Shown: piece by piece, positions 41,867 through 50,400 of the stretch
Position numbering within the stretch: position 1 is the first letter of the stretch
Layout: every line of letters starts with the position of its first letter
Source of the DNA: Bacteroidales bacterium UBA4293
GTDB lineage: Bacteria; Bacteroidota; Bacteroidia; Bacteroidales; Bacteroidaceae
DNA: 64,000 nucleotides
Assembly: GCA_002395835.1 (NCBI GenBank)
Contig: DGVD01000015.1
Span: 350,149-414,148, forward strand
Direction: 5' to 3'
The notes under the pieces: generated by a model
Seen by the model: only the letters and a program-made list of their open reading frames with translations
Databases searched by the model: none
Told to the model about the DNA's origin: nothing
Position numbers and translations under genes: made by a program

Positions 41867-44026
41867 ATGAGAAGATTCTTTACTTTCCTATTGTGTACAT
41901 TGAGCAGCCTGGGATGGGCTCAGTCGCTGTCAGATCATACTTCCTTCCAGTCGTCCCGTGCTTGGAATGAGCAGATAGACAACCGTGCAGACATTGTCAT
42001 GATTTATGGGGTAGGGGGAAATCCGTCCGACAAAGAAAGTGTGAATTCTTTGGAGAATCGCATCAAATCTTGGAAAGAAAAGGGTTATCAAACGCAGTTC
42101 ATGACGGGTATAGCCTGGGGTGGTTATCAAGATTACTTCACCGGAGAATGGGATGGGAAACCTCACTTGGACGAGGGGCAGATGGAGCAAAACGGAGATA
42201 CCATCTGGCACGGAAAGATGGTGCCCTACATCGTCCCTTCCCTGAATTTCTTGGAATACATGAAGGAGGTGCAAATCAAGCGGGTCATCGATGCGGGGAT
42301 TGATGTCATCTACCTGGAGGAACCGGAGTTCTGGGCCAGAGCGGGTTATAGTGAGTCTTTTAAGAAAGAGTGGGAAGGTTATTACGGTTTCCCTTGGAGG
42401 CCCCAGCATGAGTCGGCAGAGAATACCTATCTCTCTAATAAGTTGAAGTATTACCTCTATTACAGGGCTCTGGAAGAAGTCTGTACCTTTGCCAAAGAAT
42501 ATGGTAAGTCTTTGGGTCGTAACATCAAATGTTACGTTCCAACGCATTCGCTCATCAATTATTCCCAGTGGCAGATTGTAAGCCCGGAGGCTAGCTTGGC
42601 TTCCTTGCCTGCTGTAGATGGTTACATTGCACAGGTGTGGACAGGTACCAGCAGGGTGCCCAACTATTTTAAAGGTTCCCAGAAGGAGCGTATCTTTGAG
42701 AATGCGTTCCTGGAGTATGGATGCCTGGAGAGCATGACGAAACCTACGGGTAGAAGGGTTTATTTCCTGTCGGACCCGATAGAAGATGCTACACGCGACT
42801 GGGAAGACTATAAACGGGGGTATGAGGCTACGTTCACAGCAGAATTACTATACCCGGACAATAATTACTTTGAGGTGATGCCTTGGCCGGAGCGTATCTA
42901 CATGAAGCTCTACCCTAAAAGTGCCGACAGCACCGAAAAGGATTACATCCCTAGGGAATATTCCACCCAGATGCAGGTGATGATAGGTGCACTGAACCAT
43001 ATGCCTTGCTCTAAGAACCGGGTCAGTGGCTCGCAGGGCATCTATGTGATGATGGCTAATAGCCTGATGTTCCAGCGCACTCCGGAGCCTGTGGAAGGCT
43101 ATGAGGACCCGCAGCTGGCCAATTTCCATGGACTGGCTCTGCCTCTGCTGAAACGGGGTGTCCCTGTCCAAATCATGCACCTGGAGAACACCAAGTATGA
43201 AGAGAACTGGAAGGATGCTAAGGTGGTTCTCATGACATATTCCAACATGAAACCGCTCCAGCCGGAGGCTCATCAGCAGATAGCAGACTGGGTTAGAGAA
43301 GGGGGTGTGCTGGTGTATGTGAGTAAGGACAATGACCCCTTCCAAAATGTACAGGAGTGGTGGAACCAGGAAGGAAATGAGTATGCGCACCCTGCCGACC
43401 ACTTGTTCCGTCTGATGCACATCCCTGCCTTCCCTTCGGAGGGAAAATACCGGTACGGAAAGGGAAGGGTGCATGTGCTCCGGAAAGACCCGAAAGAGTT
43501 TGTGATGAGTGGAAGAGATGCACAGTTGCTCACTGCCGTGCGCGATGCTTATGAGGAAGATGCTCATGCAGGTCAGCTCCAGTACAAGAACTTTTTGTCT
43601 TTGGAGCGGGGGTATTATGACATCATTGCAGTGATGGATGAGAGCGTCAGTGAGGAACCTGTCCGTAAAGAAGGGTTGTTCATCGACTTGTTTGATCCGG
43701 AGCTCCCTGTCTTGGAATATAAACGGATTAATCCGGGGCAACAGGCTTTCCTGATTAATCTGGAGAGAGTTCGGAAAAACGGCACCCCTCAGATTCTAGC
43801 CTCTGCCAGCAGGGAGTATGAAATATCCTGGGATGGCAGAAGCTACTCCTTTGTGAGCAAGGCTCCGAAGAACACCACCAATGTGATGCGTATCCTGTTG
43901 CCGAAAGAACCTTTGTCAGTAACCATCGGAGGGGAATATCCGAAGTGGGATTGGGATGAAAGGAGCCACACCTTGAAAATGAAATTTGAAAACAGCCCAG
44001 AGGGCATAAAAGTAGTAATAAGATGA
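41867..44026 (+). CDS. Putative uncharacterised glycoside hydrolase, barrel plus GATase-like domain, 719 aa
   Basis: I do not recognise a numbered family. The signal peptide ends SLGWAQ (about residue 18). Residues about 25-380 look like a (beta/alpha)8 barrel: IVMIYGVGGNPSD, FMTGIAWGGYQDYF, VIDAGIDVIYLEEPEFWARA, KCYVPTHSLI, GYIAQVW, YFLSDPIED. Glu residues in YLEEPEF are at the position of an acid/base in clan GH-A enzymes. Residues about 430-560 resemble the GATase1-like trimerisation domain of GH42 enzymes (VVLMTYSNMKPLQPEAHQQI, ADWVREGGVLVYVS). A beta domain closes the protein. An upstream ATG at 41795 would precede the promoter; 41867 starts a good signal peptide. Its stop overlaps the esterase start (ATGA). 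Confidence 0.7.
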   Translation: MRRFFTFLLCTLSSLGWAQSLSDHTSFQSSRAWNEQIDNRADIVMIYGVGGNPSDKESVNSLENRIKSWKEKGYQTQFMTGIAWGGYQDYFTGEWDGKPHLDEGQMEQNGDTIWHGKMVPYIVPSLNFLEYMKEVQIKRVIDAGIDVIYLEEPEFWARAGYSESFKKEWEGYYGFPWRPQHESAENTYLSNKLKYYLYYRALEEVCTFAKEYGKSLGRNIKCYVPTHSLINYSQWQIVSPEASLASLPAVDGYIAQVWTGTSRVPNYFKGSQKERIFENAFLEYGCLESMTKPTGRRVYFLSDPIEDATRDWEDYKRGYEATFTAELLYPDNNYFEVMPWPERIYMKLYPKSADSTEKDYIPREYSTQMQVMIGALNHMPCSKNRVSGSQGIYVMMANSLMFQRTPEPVEGYEDPQLANFHGLALPLLKRGVPVQIMHLENTKYEENWKDAKVVLMTYSNMKPLQPEAHQQIADWVREGGVLVYVSKDNDPFQNVQEWWNQEGNEYAHPADHLFRLMHIPAFPSEGKYRYGKGRVHVLRKDPKEFVMSGRDAQLLTAVRDAYEEDAHAGQLQYKNFLSLERGYYDIIAVMDESVSEEPVRKEGLFIDLFDPELPVLEYKRINPGQQAFLINLERVRKNGTPQILASASREYEISWDGRSYSFVSKAPKNTTNVMRILLPKEPLSVTIGGEYPKWDWDERSHTLKMKFENSPEGIKVVIR

Positions 44027-44958
44027 GATTTATTTTTTCTTTTCTAGTATTAGTGGGGATGGCTGTAAACGGCTGGTCTCAGGAGTTCACCGTGAAGCAG
44101 GTTCCAGAGAATTATATCGGCACGGAAGCCGAAAAAGCAGGACAGGTGGTTCGTCTGGATTACCTCACTACCAATTTCCAGACGGGGTGCCCCATGGACA
44201 AGCATGCCTTGGTTTACCTCCCTTACGGATACAGTGCCAAGCAGCGCTATAATGTCTTCTACCTGATGCATGGAGGAGGCACCGATGAAGAGTTCTACCT
44301 GCATGGAAACGAGAAGCAGAAGGAACTGTACAATGGTAATTTCTCTTCTACCAAGTTGAAACGTATCCTAGATCATGCCATTGAGAATGGGGAACTGGAA
44401 CCGATCATCGTGGTTTGCCCTTCGTTCTACCTGAATGAAAATCCGAAGGGAGATGCGGGCAGTTGCACCAAGAACTTCTCCACTGAGCTGCAGAACGACT
44501 TGATTCCTGCAGTGGAGCGTGCTTACAGCGTCTATAAAGGTCGTGACCACCGGGCATTTGGAGGATTCTCCATGGGTTCCGTCACCACCTGGTGGCAGGT
44601 TTGTCAGTCCATGGATTATTTCCGTTACTTCATGCCGATGAGTGGAGATTGCTGGGCTATCTCTCAGCTGGGAGGGAAAGATCACCCGGCAGAGACAGCG
44701 AAATATGTGGAAGATGCCATCCGGAAATCGGGGTATGCTCCGAAGGATTTCAACATCGTCTCCATGACCGGAACGAAGGATATTGCATATAACCATCTGG
44801 GTCAGCAAATCAGTGAAATGCGTAAGCTCCCTACCTTCAAGTTCCATAAGGATTTGAAACAGGGAAACATCAGTTATGGGGTGCTGCCAGAGGGAGAGCA
44901 CAACTACAACTACATGATTGTCTATATTTACAACGCACTTCCTCTATTTTTCCATTGA
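44023..44958 (+). CDS. CE1-like carbohydrate esterase (feruloyl/acetyl esterase type), exported, 311 aa
   Basis: Alpha/beta-hydrolase with a signal peptide ending NGWSQ (about residue 20). The oxyanion region is YNVFYLMHGGGTDEE, the nucleophile elbow GFSMGS (Ser183), and the catalytic His lies in PEGEHNYNYM near the end, a pattern shared with xylan acetyl- and feruloyl-esterases. It overlaps the barrel hydrolase gene by 4 bp and the mnmD start by 1 bp, so the three are one tight operon. It probably removes acyl groups from the same polymer its neighbour cuts. Confidence 0.9.
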   Translation: MRFIFSFLVLVGMAVNGWSQEFTVKQVPENYIGTEAEKAGQVVRLDYLTTNFQTGCPMDKHALVYLPYGYSAKQRYNVFYLMHGGGTDEEFYLHGNEKQKELYNGNFSSTKLKRILDHAIENGELEPIIVVCPSFYLNENPKGDAGSCTKNFSTELQNDLIPAVERAYSVYKGRDHRAFGGFSMGSVTTWWQVCQSMDYFRYFMPMSGDCWAISQLGGKDHPAETAKYVEDAIRKSGYAPKDFNIVSMTGTKDIAYNHLGQQISEMRKLPTFKFHKDLKQGNISYGVLPEGEHNYNYMIVYIYNALPLFFH

Positions 44959-45617
44959 TGAAGGTAGAGATTCAAGCTACGGCTGATGGCAGTGCCACAC
45001 TCTTCGTGCCTTCCCTGGATGAGCATTACCACTCCGTGAAGGGTGCCCTGACGGAGTCCCTGCACATTTTCATCCACATGGGGTTGCAGGAGTGTAAGGC
45101 TGCGGAACCTAGGGTGCTGGAGGTGGGATTCGGCACGGGACTGAATGCGTTGCTCACCCTGCAGGAGGGGAAGAGGGTGGTGCATTATACCACCTTGGAA
45201 CGTTTCCCGCTCCCCTTGGAGGTGGTGGAAAAACTGGATTACCCTGCCCTGGTTTCGGCTGAGGCTGCGTCCAGTTTCCTGGCTCTGCATGGGGCTCCTT
45301 GGAACCAGTGGGTGCAGATTGTCCCGGGTTTTCACCTTCGAAAAATGGAAACGGATTTCACCACCCTGCAGCTGAAGGAGAAATACGACGTCATTTATTT
45401 CGATGCGTTTGCTCCGGAGAAGCAACCGGAGATGTGGTCTCAGGAGATTTTCCAACGGATGTTTGAGTGTCTAGATACCGATGGTATCCTTGTTACCTAT
45501 TGTGCGAAGGGAGAGGTGCGCAGAATGCTCCAAAGAGTTGGTTTCATCGTAGAGCGATTACCAGGCCCTCCCCAGGGAAAAAGGGAAATCCTTCGGGCCA
45601 GAAAAATATTCCCTTAA
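44958..45617 (+). CDS. mnmD: tRNA (mnm5s2U34) methyltransferase MnmD, 219 aa
   Basis: Cytoplasmic SAM-dependent enzyme that methylates aminomethyl-uridine at the tRNA wobble base; this is the stand-alone methyltransferase half of MnmC. SAM-binding motif I LEVGFGTGLNALL is at about 53-65, FDAFAPEKQPEMWS near 148 is the family signature, and the C-terminus has GPPQGKREILRA. The oxidase half of MnmC is absent, as in many Bacteroidota and Firmicutes. The start is fixed by the TGATG overlap with the esterase. A tRNA-modifying gene in an exported-enzyme operon is unusual company. Confidence 0.9.
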   Translation: MKVEIQATADGSATLFVPSLDEHYHSVKGALTESLHIFIHMGLQECKAAEPRVLEVGFGTGLNALLTLQEGKRVVHYTTLERFPLPLEVVEKLDYPALVSAEAASSFLALHGAPWNQWVQIVPGFHLRKMETDFTTLQLKEKYDVIYFDAFAPEKQPEMWSQEIFQRMFECLDTDGILVTYCAKGEVRRMLQRVGFIVERLPGPPQGKREILRARKIFP

Positions 45618-45625
45618 GGAGAAAA

Positions 45626-45664
45626 AAATCCACCCCACTAAGCAGTAGGGCGGATTTCTTTTAT
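45626..45664. terminator. Terminator between mnmD and the second GH3 gene
   Basis: Hairpin AAATCCACCCCACT / AGTAGGGCGGATTT with two mismatches, followed by CTTTTA; A-run on the other side for the minus strand. Confidence 0.75.
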
Positions 45665-45681
45665 AGAAACCTTGTAAGAGA

Positions 45682-47994
45682 TTACAAGTTGATGGTCGTA
45701 TTTAAGCGAAGATCAGCAGCCGAAGCAGCAGCGTTCAAGGTATAAGTACCTGGATCTACCACCCACTGTTTCTTAGCTTCATCGTAAGAAGCCAGGTCTG
45801 CCTTCTTGAAGGTCATGGTTACGGTAGCAGTCTGTCCTGGCTGAACCAGTGCACTCTTACAGAAGGCCTTCAGTTCCTTTACAGGCTTTTCCAGGGTGCC
45901 CTTTGGAGCAGAAATGTACAGCTGAACTACCTCACGTCCGGCTACCTTACCGGTGTTCTTTACGTCTACGGTCACGGTATAAGTATCACCATTAGCTTTT
46001 ACTGCCAGGTTAGCATACTCGAAAGTAGTATAGCTCTTACCGAAACCGAATGGATAGAGAGGCTCTACCTTGTTCTTGTCGAAGTGACGGTAGCCCACGA
46101 AGATGTCCTCGGTGTACTTCACTACACGGTCCTCACCTGGAGAAAGTGGGAAGTCCACTGCAGAAGGATAATCCTTGTATGCCTTAGCCCAGGTCATTGG
46201 GAGCTTACCGGATGGGTTCACCTTACCGCTCAGTACATCAGCTATAGAGTTACCAGCTTCCTGTCCTGGCATGAATACGTGTACCAAACCGTCTACCAAA
46301 GGAACCTGCTCAGTGAGTTCGATGATAGAACCCATGTTCAGCAGCACTACCAGTTTCTTACCAGCAGCATGAGCAGCCTCACTGATGTTCTTCAGGTTGG
46401 TAGCTTCCACGTCGGTCAGGTAGTAGTCGCCCTTCTCCAACTTACGGTCTGCACCTTCACCTGCCTGACGGCTGATGGTGTAGATTGCTACGTCTGCCTT
46501 GTCTATGGCAGCCTTAATCTGTGCAGCAGAAAGGTTCAGATCCTCTACGAATGGAGTAGCCCAGAAGCTCTCAGCAGCCTGCTTAGACTTAGCAGCTGTG
46601 ATGTAAGCGGTATAAGCCTTCTCCAAGTCTTCTACTAGGGTGAAACCAGCGTTCTTCAGACCCTCGTTGATGTTCACTTTGTAAGCACGGTTCACATTAC
46701 CAGAACCGGTACCACCTACGTAAGTATCGTAGCTGGCGTTACCGAAGGCAGCAATCTTAGCGTTTGCAGCCAATGGAAGCACATTGTCCTTGTTCTCCAG
46801 CAGTACGGTACCGCAAGAACCGTTCTCACGAACCAGCTGTGCATGAGCCTTCAGGTCTGGCTTGTTGCTGTACTTGTAGCCCTTGAAGGTAGGAGTCTTC
46901 TGAATCAGGTTCAGAATGTTGGTAATGTTACGGTTCAGGTCAGCCTCTGCCAAGGTACCGTTCTTTATACCGTTCACAATTTCATCATACTGATGCTGGG
47001 TTCCAGGCATCAGCAGGTCGTTACCTGCAGCCTGCTGGCGTGCACCATCTTCCTCAGCCCACCAGTCGGTCATCACTACACCGTCGTAGCCCCATTCCCC
47101 ACGGAGCACGTCGGTAAGCAGCCACTTGTTCTCAGAAGCCAGCACCCCGTTAATCTTGTTGTAAGAAGACATCACGGTCCAAGGCTTACTTTCCTTCACA
47201 GCTATCTCGAAGCCCTTCAGGTAGATTTCACGGATGGCACGCTCGCTTACCACAGCGTCGATACCGTTACGCATGGTCTCCTGAGAGTTCACTGCAAAGT
47301 GCTTGATAGAAGTTCCTACACCGTTGCTCTGGATACCGTTCACATAGGCAGCAGCTATCTTACCAGCCAGGATAGGATCTTCTGAATAATATTCGAAGTT
47401 ACGTCCACAAAGTGGGTTACGATGGATGTTCAGGGCAGGAGCCAGCAGCACGTCTACACCGTATTCCAGCACCTCGTTACCCATAGCCTTAGTTACCTTC
47501 TCCACAGTCTCAGTATCCCAGCTGGCAGCCAGAATGGTACCGGTAGGGAAAGCTGTGCAGTAGTAGGTGTTCTCATCCCCCTCACGGGTAGGGTTGATAC
47601 GAAGGCCGGCAGGACCGTCGGCATAAGCGATGGAAGGAATACCCAGGGAGTCGATGGCATAACCCTCGGCAGCGTCACCAGGAACACGTCCTGAACCCAT
47701 GAAGGTAGAGATAGTCATGGTGTCTCCTTTTTCAGCTCTTTCTTGAGCCTGCTTGATGAGCTCGTTGATGTCCACACCATTACGATTTGGCATGCCAGGA
47801 GCTGCATCAGGTGGGAACATCAGTCCGCGTGCAGTACCCAGTACCATATTTGCCTTCTGGTCCAGCGTCATCTGTGCAATGACATCCTCCATAGGCTGGT
47901 CACCATACATCAGAGTGGTTTGCTCCGCAGGAGCACAGGCAGCCAGGGCCATCAGTGAGAGACCCATAGCACCCAGTTTTGTGGTTGTTTTCAT
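45682..47994 (-). CDS. GH3 family beta-glycosidase, lipoprotein, 770 aa
   Basis: Exported exo-beta-glucosidase or xylosidase. The lipobox is LAAC (Cys about 20). The barrel domain has GPAGLRINPTR, KHFAVNSQETMRNGIDAVVSERA and the nucleophile region DGVVMTDWW (Asp310). The second domain includes KIAAFGNASYDTYVGGTGSGNV and RQAGEGADRK. The C-terminal FnIII domain (about 660-770) contains PLYPFGFGKSYTTFEY and GREVVQLYISAP. This is the full three-domain form, unlike the GH3 at 10361-12691. It is a single gene. Codon use is biased to GC-rich, seemingly highly expressed codons. Confidence 0.94.
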   Translation of the reverse strand: MKTTTKLGAMGLSLMALAACAPAEQTTLMYGDQPMEDVIAQMTLDQKANMVLGTARGLMFPPDAAPGMPNRNGVDINELIKQAQERAEKGDTMTISTFMGSGRVPGDAAEGYAIDSLGIPSIAYADGPAGLRINPTREGDENTYYCTAFPTGTILAASWDTETVEKVTKAMGNEVLEYGVDVLLAPALNIHRNPLCGRNFEYYSEDPILAGKIAAAYVNGIQSNGVGTSIKHFAVNSQETMRNGIDAVVSERAIREIYLKGFEIAVKESKPWTVMSSYNKINGVLASENKWLLTDVLRGEWGYDGVVMTDWWAEEDGARQQAAGNDLLMPGTQHQYDEIVNGIKNGTLAEADLNRNITNILNLIQKTPTFKGYKYSNKPDLKAHAQLVRENGSCGTVLLENKDNVLPLAANAKIAAFGNASYDTYVGGTGSGNVNRAYKVNINEGLKNAGFTLVEDLEKAYTAYITAAKSKQAAESFWATPFVEDLNLSAAQIKAAIDKADVAIYTISRQAGEGADRKLEKGDYYLTDVEATNLKNISEAAHAAGKKLVVLLNMGSIIELTEQVPLVDGLVHVFMPGQEAGNSIADVLSGKVNPSGKLPMTWAKAYKDYPSAVDFPLSPGEDRVVKYTEDIFVGYRHFDKNKVEPLYPFGFGKSYTTFEYANLAVKANGDTYTVTVDVKNTGKVAGREVVQLYISAPKGTLEKPVKELKAFCKSALVQPGQTATVTMTFKKADLASYDEAKKQWVVDPGTYTLNAAASAADLRLNTTINL

Positions 47995-48039
47995 GTGATT
48001 AAATACTTAGTTTTAAATTTTGGTTGAGAATTATGGATG

Positions 48040-48047
48040 CAAAGATA
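48040..48047 (-). promoter_or_regulatory. Promoter -7 element of the second GH3 gene
   Basis: TATCTTTG on the minus strand, 45 bp before the start codon; no clear -33. Confidence 0.45.
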
Positions 48048-48225
48048 AGGTTAAAAAAATAATCTCACGTATGTTTTTTGACCAATGGTCTATCAAATCT
48101 GCCCAAATGTAAATATTTCCCACCATTTATGCGTTTGAAATGAACTGGGAGGCCCTGCTTTCCCGTACGAACCGTTATAAACTTTTAAAAATAGTAAAGA
48201 ATTCAGTGAAATACATAGGATTCAT

Positions 48226-48233
48226 TATCTTTG
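48226..48233 (+). promoter_or_regulatory. Promoter -7 element of the DMT permease-GH28 pair
   Basis: TATCTTTG at 48226-48233, 19 bp before the start codon. Confidence 0.45.
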
Positions 48234-48252
48234 CACGGAAATAATCGACTAA

Positions 48253-49140
48253 ATGGGTAAAAAGTTTTCTAATCAAGTTCTAGGGCATCTCACGGCTTTG
48301 TTGGTAGTCATGATTTGGGGCGAGACGTTCGTCTCTACTAAAATGTTGCTCAATGCCGGTCTCATGCCAGCCGACATCTTCTTCTACCGATTCCTACTGG
48401 CTTATGTGCTCACCTGGTTCGTGTCCTATAAACGCCTCTTTTGCCGGAACATCACCGATGAGCTCACCACCTTTGTCCTGGGTGTCTTGGGAGGCTCCCT
48501 CTATTTCCTCACGGAGAACATGGCACTGGTGTACAGCACGGCTTCCAATGTGGCCATTCTGCTGAGCTCCTGTCCCCTCCTTACTGCCCTGCTGCTGTCC
48601 ATCTTCTACAAGAGCGAAAGGCTCAGCAAGAAGCAGATTTTCGGCTCCCTCCTGGCTTTCCTGGGTATGGTGATGGTGGTGCTGAACGGACAGCTCATCC
48701 TGCACCTGAACCCCAGAGGCGATGCCCTAGCCATCGGGGCTGCCGTGTGCTGGGCCTTCTACTCCCTGCTCATCAAGAGAGTCATGCATAAATACAGTTC
48801 CTGGTTCATCTCCCGGAAGGTGTTCTTCTACGGGCTCCTCACCATCCTGCCGTATTATGCCCTGGTCTCTCCGCTGAATACGGATGTAAGCATCCTCACC
48901 CGTCCGGTGGTATACGGGAACCTGCTTTACCTGGGTTCCGTGGCTTCCATGTTCTGCTACATCATGTGGAACTGGACGCTGTCTAAGCTGGGGGCGGTGA
49001 AAGCTACCAACTACCTCTACCTGCAGAGCCTGTTCACCATGGTTTTCGCCTCGCTCATCCTGCACGAGCGTATCACCTGGATGGCTATCGCAGGTGCTGC
49101 TATCTTGATTCTGGGTATGATTCGGGCTGAAAGAAAATAG
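48253..49140 (+). CDS. DMT superfamily (EamA) permease, 295 aa
   Basis: Inner-membrane protein with ten predicted helices arranged as two EamA repeats (about 10-140 and 155-290). ALLVVMIWGETFVSTKMLL and AIGAAVCWAFYSLLIKRVM open the two repeats in matching fashion. Family members export amino acids, nucleobases or other metabolites; the substrate cannot be read here. It is followed after 14 bp by the GH28 gene, probably on one transcript, although no functional link is evident. Confidence 0.92.
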   Translation: MGKKFSNQVLGHLTALLVVMIWGETFVSTKMLLNAGLMPADIFFYRFLLAYVLTWFVSYKRLFCRNITDELTTFVLGVLGGSLYFLTENMALVYSTASNVAILLSSCPLLTALLLSIFYKSERLSKKQIFGSLLAFLGMVMVVLNGQLILHLNPRGDALAIGAAVCWAFYSLLIKRVMHKYSSWFISRKVFFYGLLTILPYYALVSPLNTDVSILTRPVVYGNLLYLGSVASMFCYIMWNWTLSKLGAVKATNYLYLQSLFTMVFASLILHERITWMAIAGAAILILGMIRAERK

Positions 49141-49154
49141 AAAAGATATTTGCG

Positions 49155-50300
49155 ATGAAAACACACATTTTTGCTACTGTAACAGTCGTTTTAGGGCTCC
49201 TTGCCAGTTGCCAGCAAGCCCCTCAGCAGGAAGAGGCTCCTGTGGTGGAAGTAACCGATTATGGGGTGAAGGGCGATGGTCAGACCCTGAACACGGAGGC
49301 TTTCAATAAAGCCATCCAGGAGGCTCCAGAGGGGGCTGTGATTCATATCCCTGCGGGGAAGTACCTTACCGGAACCATCCACCTGAAAAGCCACATCACC
49401 CTCCAACTGGATACATTGGCTGAAATCATCGGAACCACCGATTTGGAGGCTTACGACCACTACCGTCCTACCAAGGACATGACGCGGTATGATACAGGGG
49501 CTGGCACGCGCAATGCCAACCTCTCCGGGGATGAGCGGTGGACAAAGGCTCTCATTCTGGGGCAGAACCTGGAAGATGTAACTATCCGGGGAAAGGGACT
49601 GCTGAACGGACAGCATGTGGTGGATTCCCTAGGGGAAGAGTCCATGCGAGGCCCCCACGGCATTCTCATCGCTGAAAGCAAGAATGTAACGCTGGAGGGA
49701 TTCTCCATCACCTGCGCATCAAACTATGCTGTGATGGGCTACGAGTGGGTGGATTCCGAGGTCAGTGGCTTGCACATCACCCAGGGATGGGACGGCGTGC
49801 ACATCCGGGGAGGGGAGAACATCCTTATCCGGAACTGCGACATCCAGACGGGGGATGATTGCTTGGCTGGAGGCTACTGGGAGAACATGATCATCCAGAA
49901 CTGCCGTCTGAACTCTTCCTGCAACGGCATCCGCATGATAGAACCTAGCACCAACCTCATCATTCAGGGTTGCCACATCTACGGCCCTGGAAAGTACATG
50001 CATCGCACCAGCGGCCCTGTGGTGAAGAGCCTCTACGGCATTGTGCTGGAGCCGGGTGCGTGGGGCGATGCTCCGGGACATACGGAGAACGTGCTGATAC
50101 AAGACATGACCATGGATAATCTGCTCAGCCCGCTGGTCTACAGCATGGGGGAAAACAATACCTGCTCCGGTCTTATCATCGATGGGCTCACAGCTACCCA
50201 CATCACGTATAACACCACCCCGCTAAACCGTCAGGAGTGCGTGCGCATGTGGGATAATATCCAGATAAAAGACTTGAGTATTTCCATGAATAAGGAATAG
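49155..50300 (+). CDS. GH28 family polygalacturonase-like lipoprotein, 381 aa
   Basis: Cleaves galacturonic acid linkages of pectin. The lipobox is LASC (Cys about 19). The protein starts with the pectate-lyase-like beta-helix opening VVEVTDYGVKGDGQTLNTEAFNKAI. The catalytic Asp pair is in QTGDDCLAGG (Asp234-Asp235), preceded by WDGVHIRGGENILIRNC in the place of the NTDG motif. LNSSCNGIRM stands where GHG and RIK are found in well-known members, so the active site departs from the classical motif set and the substrate may differ. It follows the DMT permease gene by 14 bp. Confidence 0.88.
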   Translation: MKTHIFATVTVVLGLLASCQQAPQQEEAPVVEVTDYGVKGDGQTLNTEAFNKAIQEAPEGAVIHIPAGKYLTGTIHLKSHITLQLDTLAEIIGTTDLEAYDHYRPTKDMTRYDTGAGTRNANLSGDERWTKALILGQNLEDVTIRGKGLLNGQHVVDSLGEESMRGPHGILIAESKNVTLEGFSITCASNYAVMGYEWVDSEVSGLHITQGWDGVHIRGGENILIRNCDIQTGDDCLAGGYWENMIIQNCRLNSSCNGIRMIEPSTNLIIQGCHIYGPGKYMHRTSGPVVKSLYGIVLEPGAWGDAPGHTENVLIQDMTMDNLLSPLVYSMGENNTCSGLIIDGLTATHITYNTTPLNRQECVRMWDNIQIKDLSISMNKE

Positions 50301-50348
50301 GTTTTCCGTAAAAAAGGAAAGTTTTACCGAAATTCTTATGGTAGATAG

Positions 50349-50371
50349 AATAAGGAAAGTCCTTATTTTTG
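50349..50371 (+). promoter_or_regulatory. Palindrome overlapping the AraC gene promoter
   Basis: AATAAGG-5 nt-CCTTATT (50349-50367) overlaps a TATTTTTG -7 element (50364-50371), 30 bp before the start codon. A second AATAAGGAA occurs at 50289-50297. Likely an operator, perhaps for autoregulation. Confidence 0.4.
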
Positions 50372-50400
50372 CATCGGTGAATCTTCAGCTAGATTAAGAA

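Noticed and set aside
42848..43741. Long antisense frame (297 codons) within the barrel hydrolase gene
   Set aside because: A shadow of GC-rich codon use on the other strand; Leu/His/Arg-rich composition and no domain.
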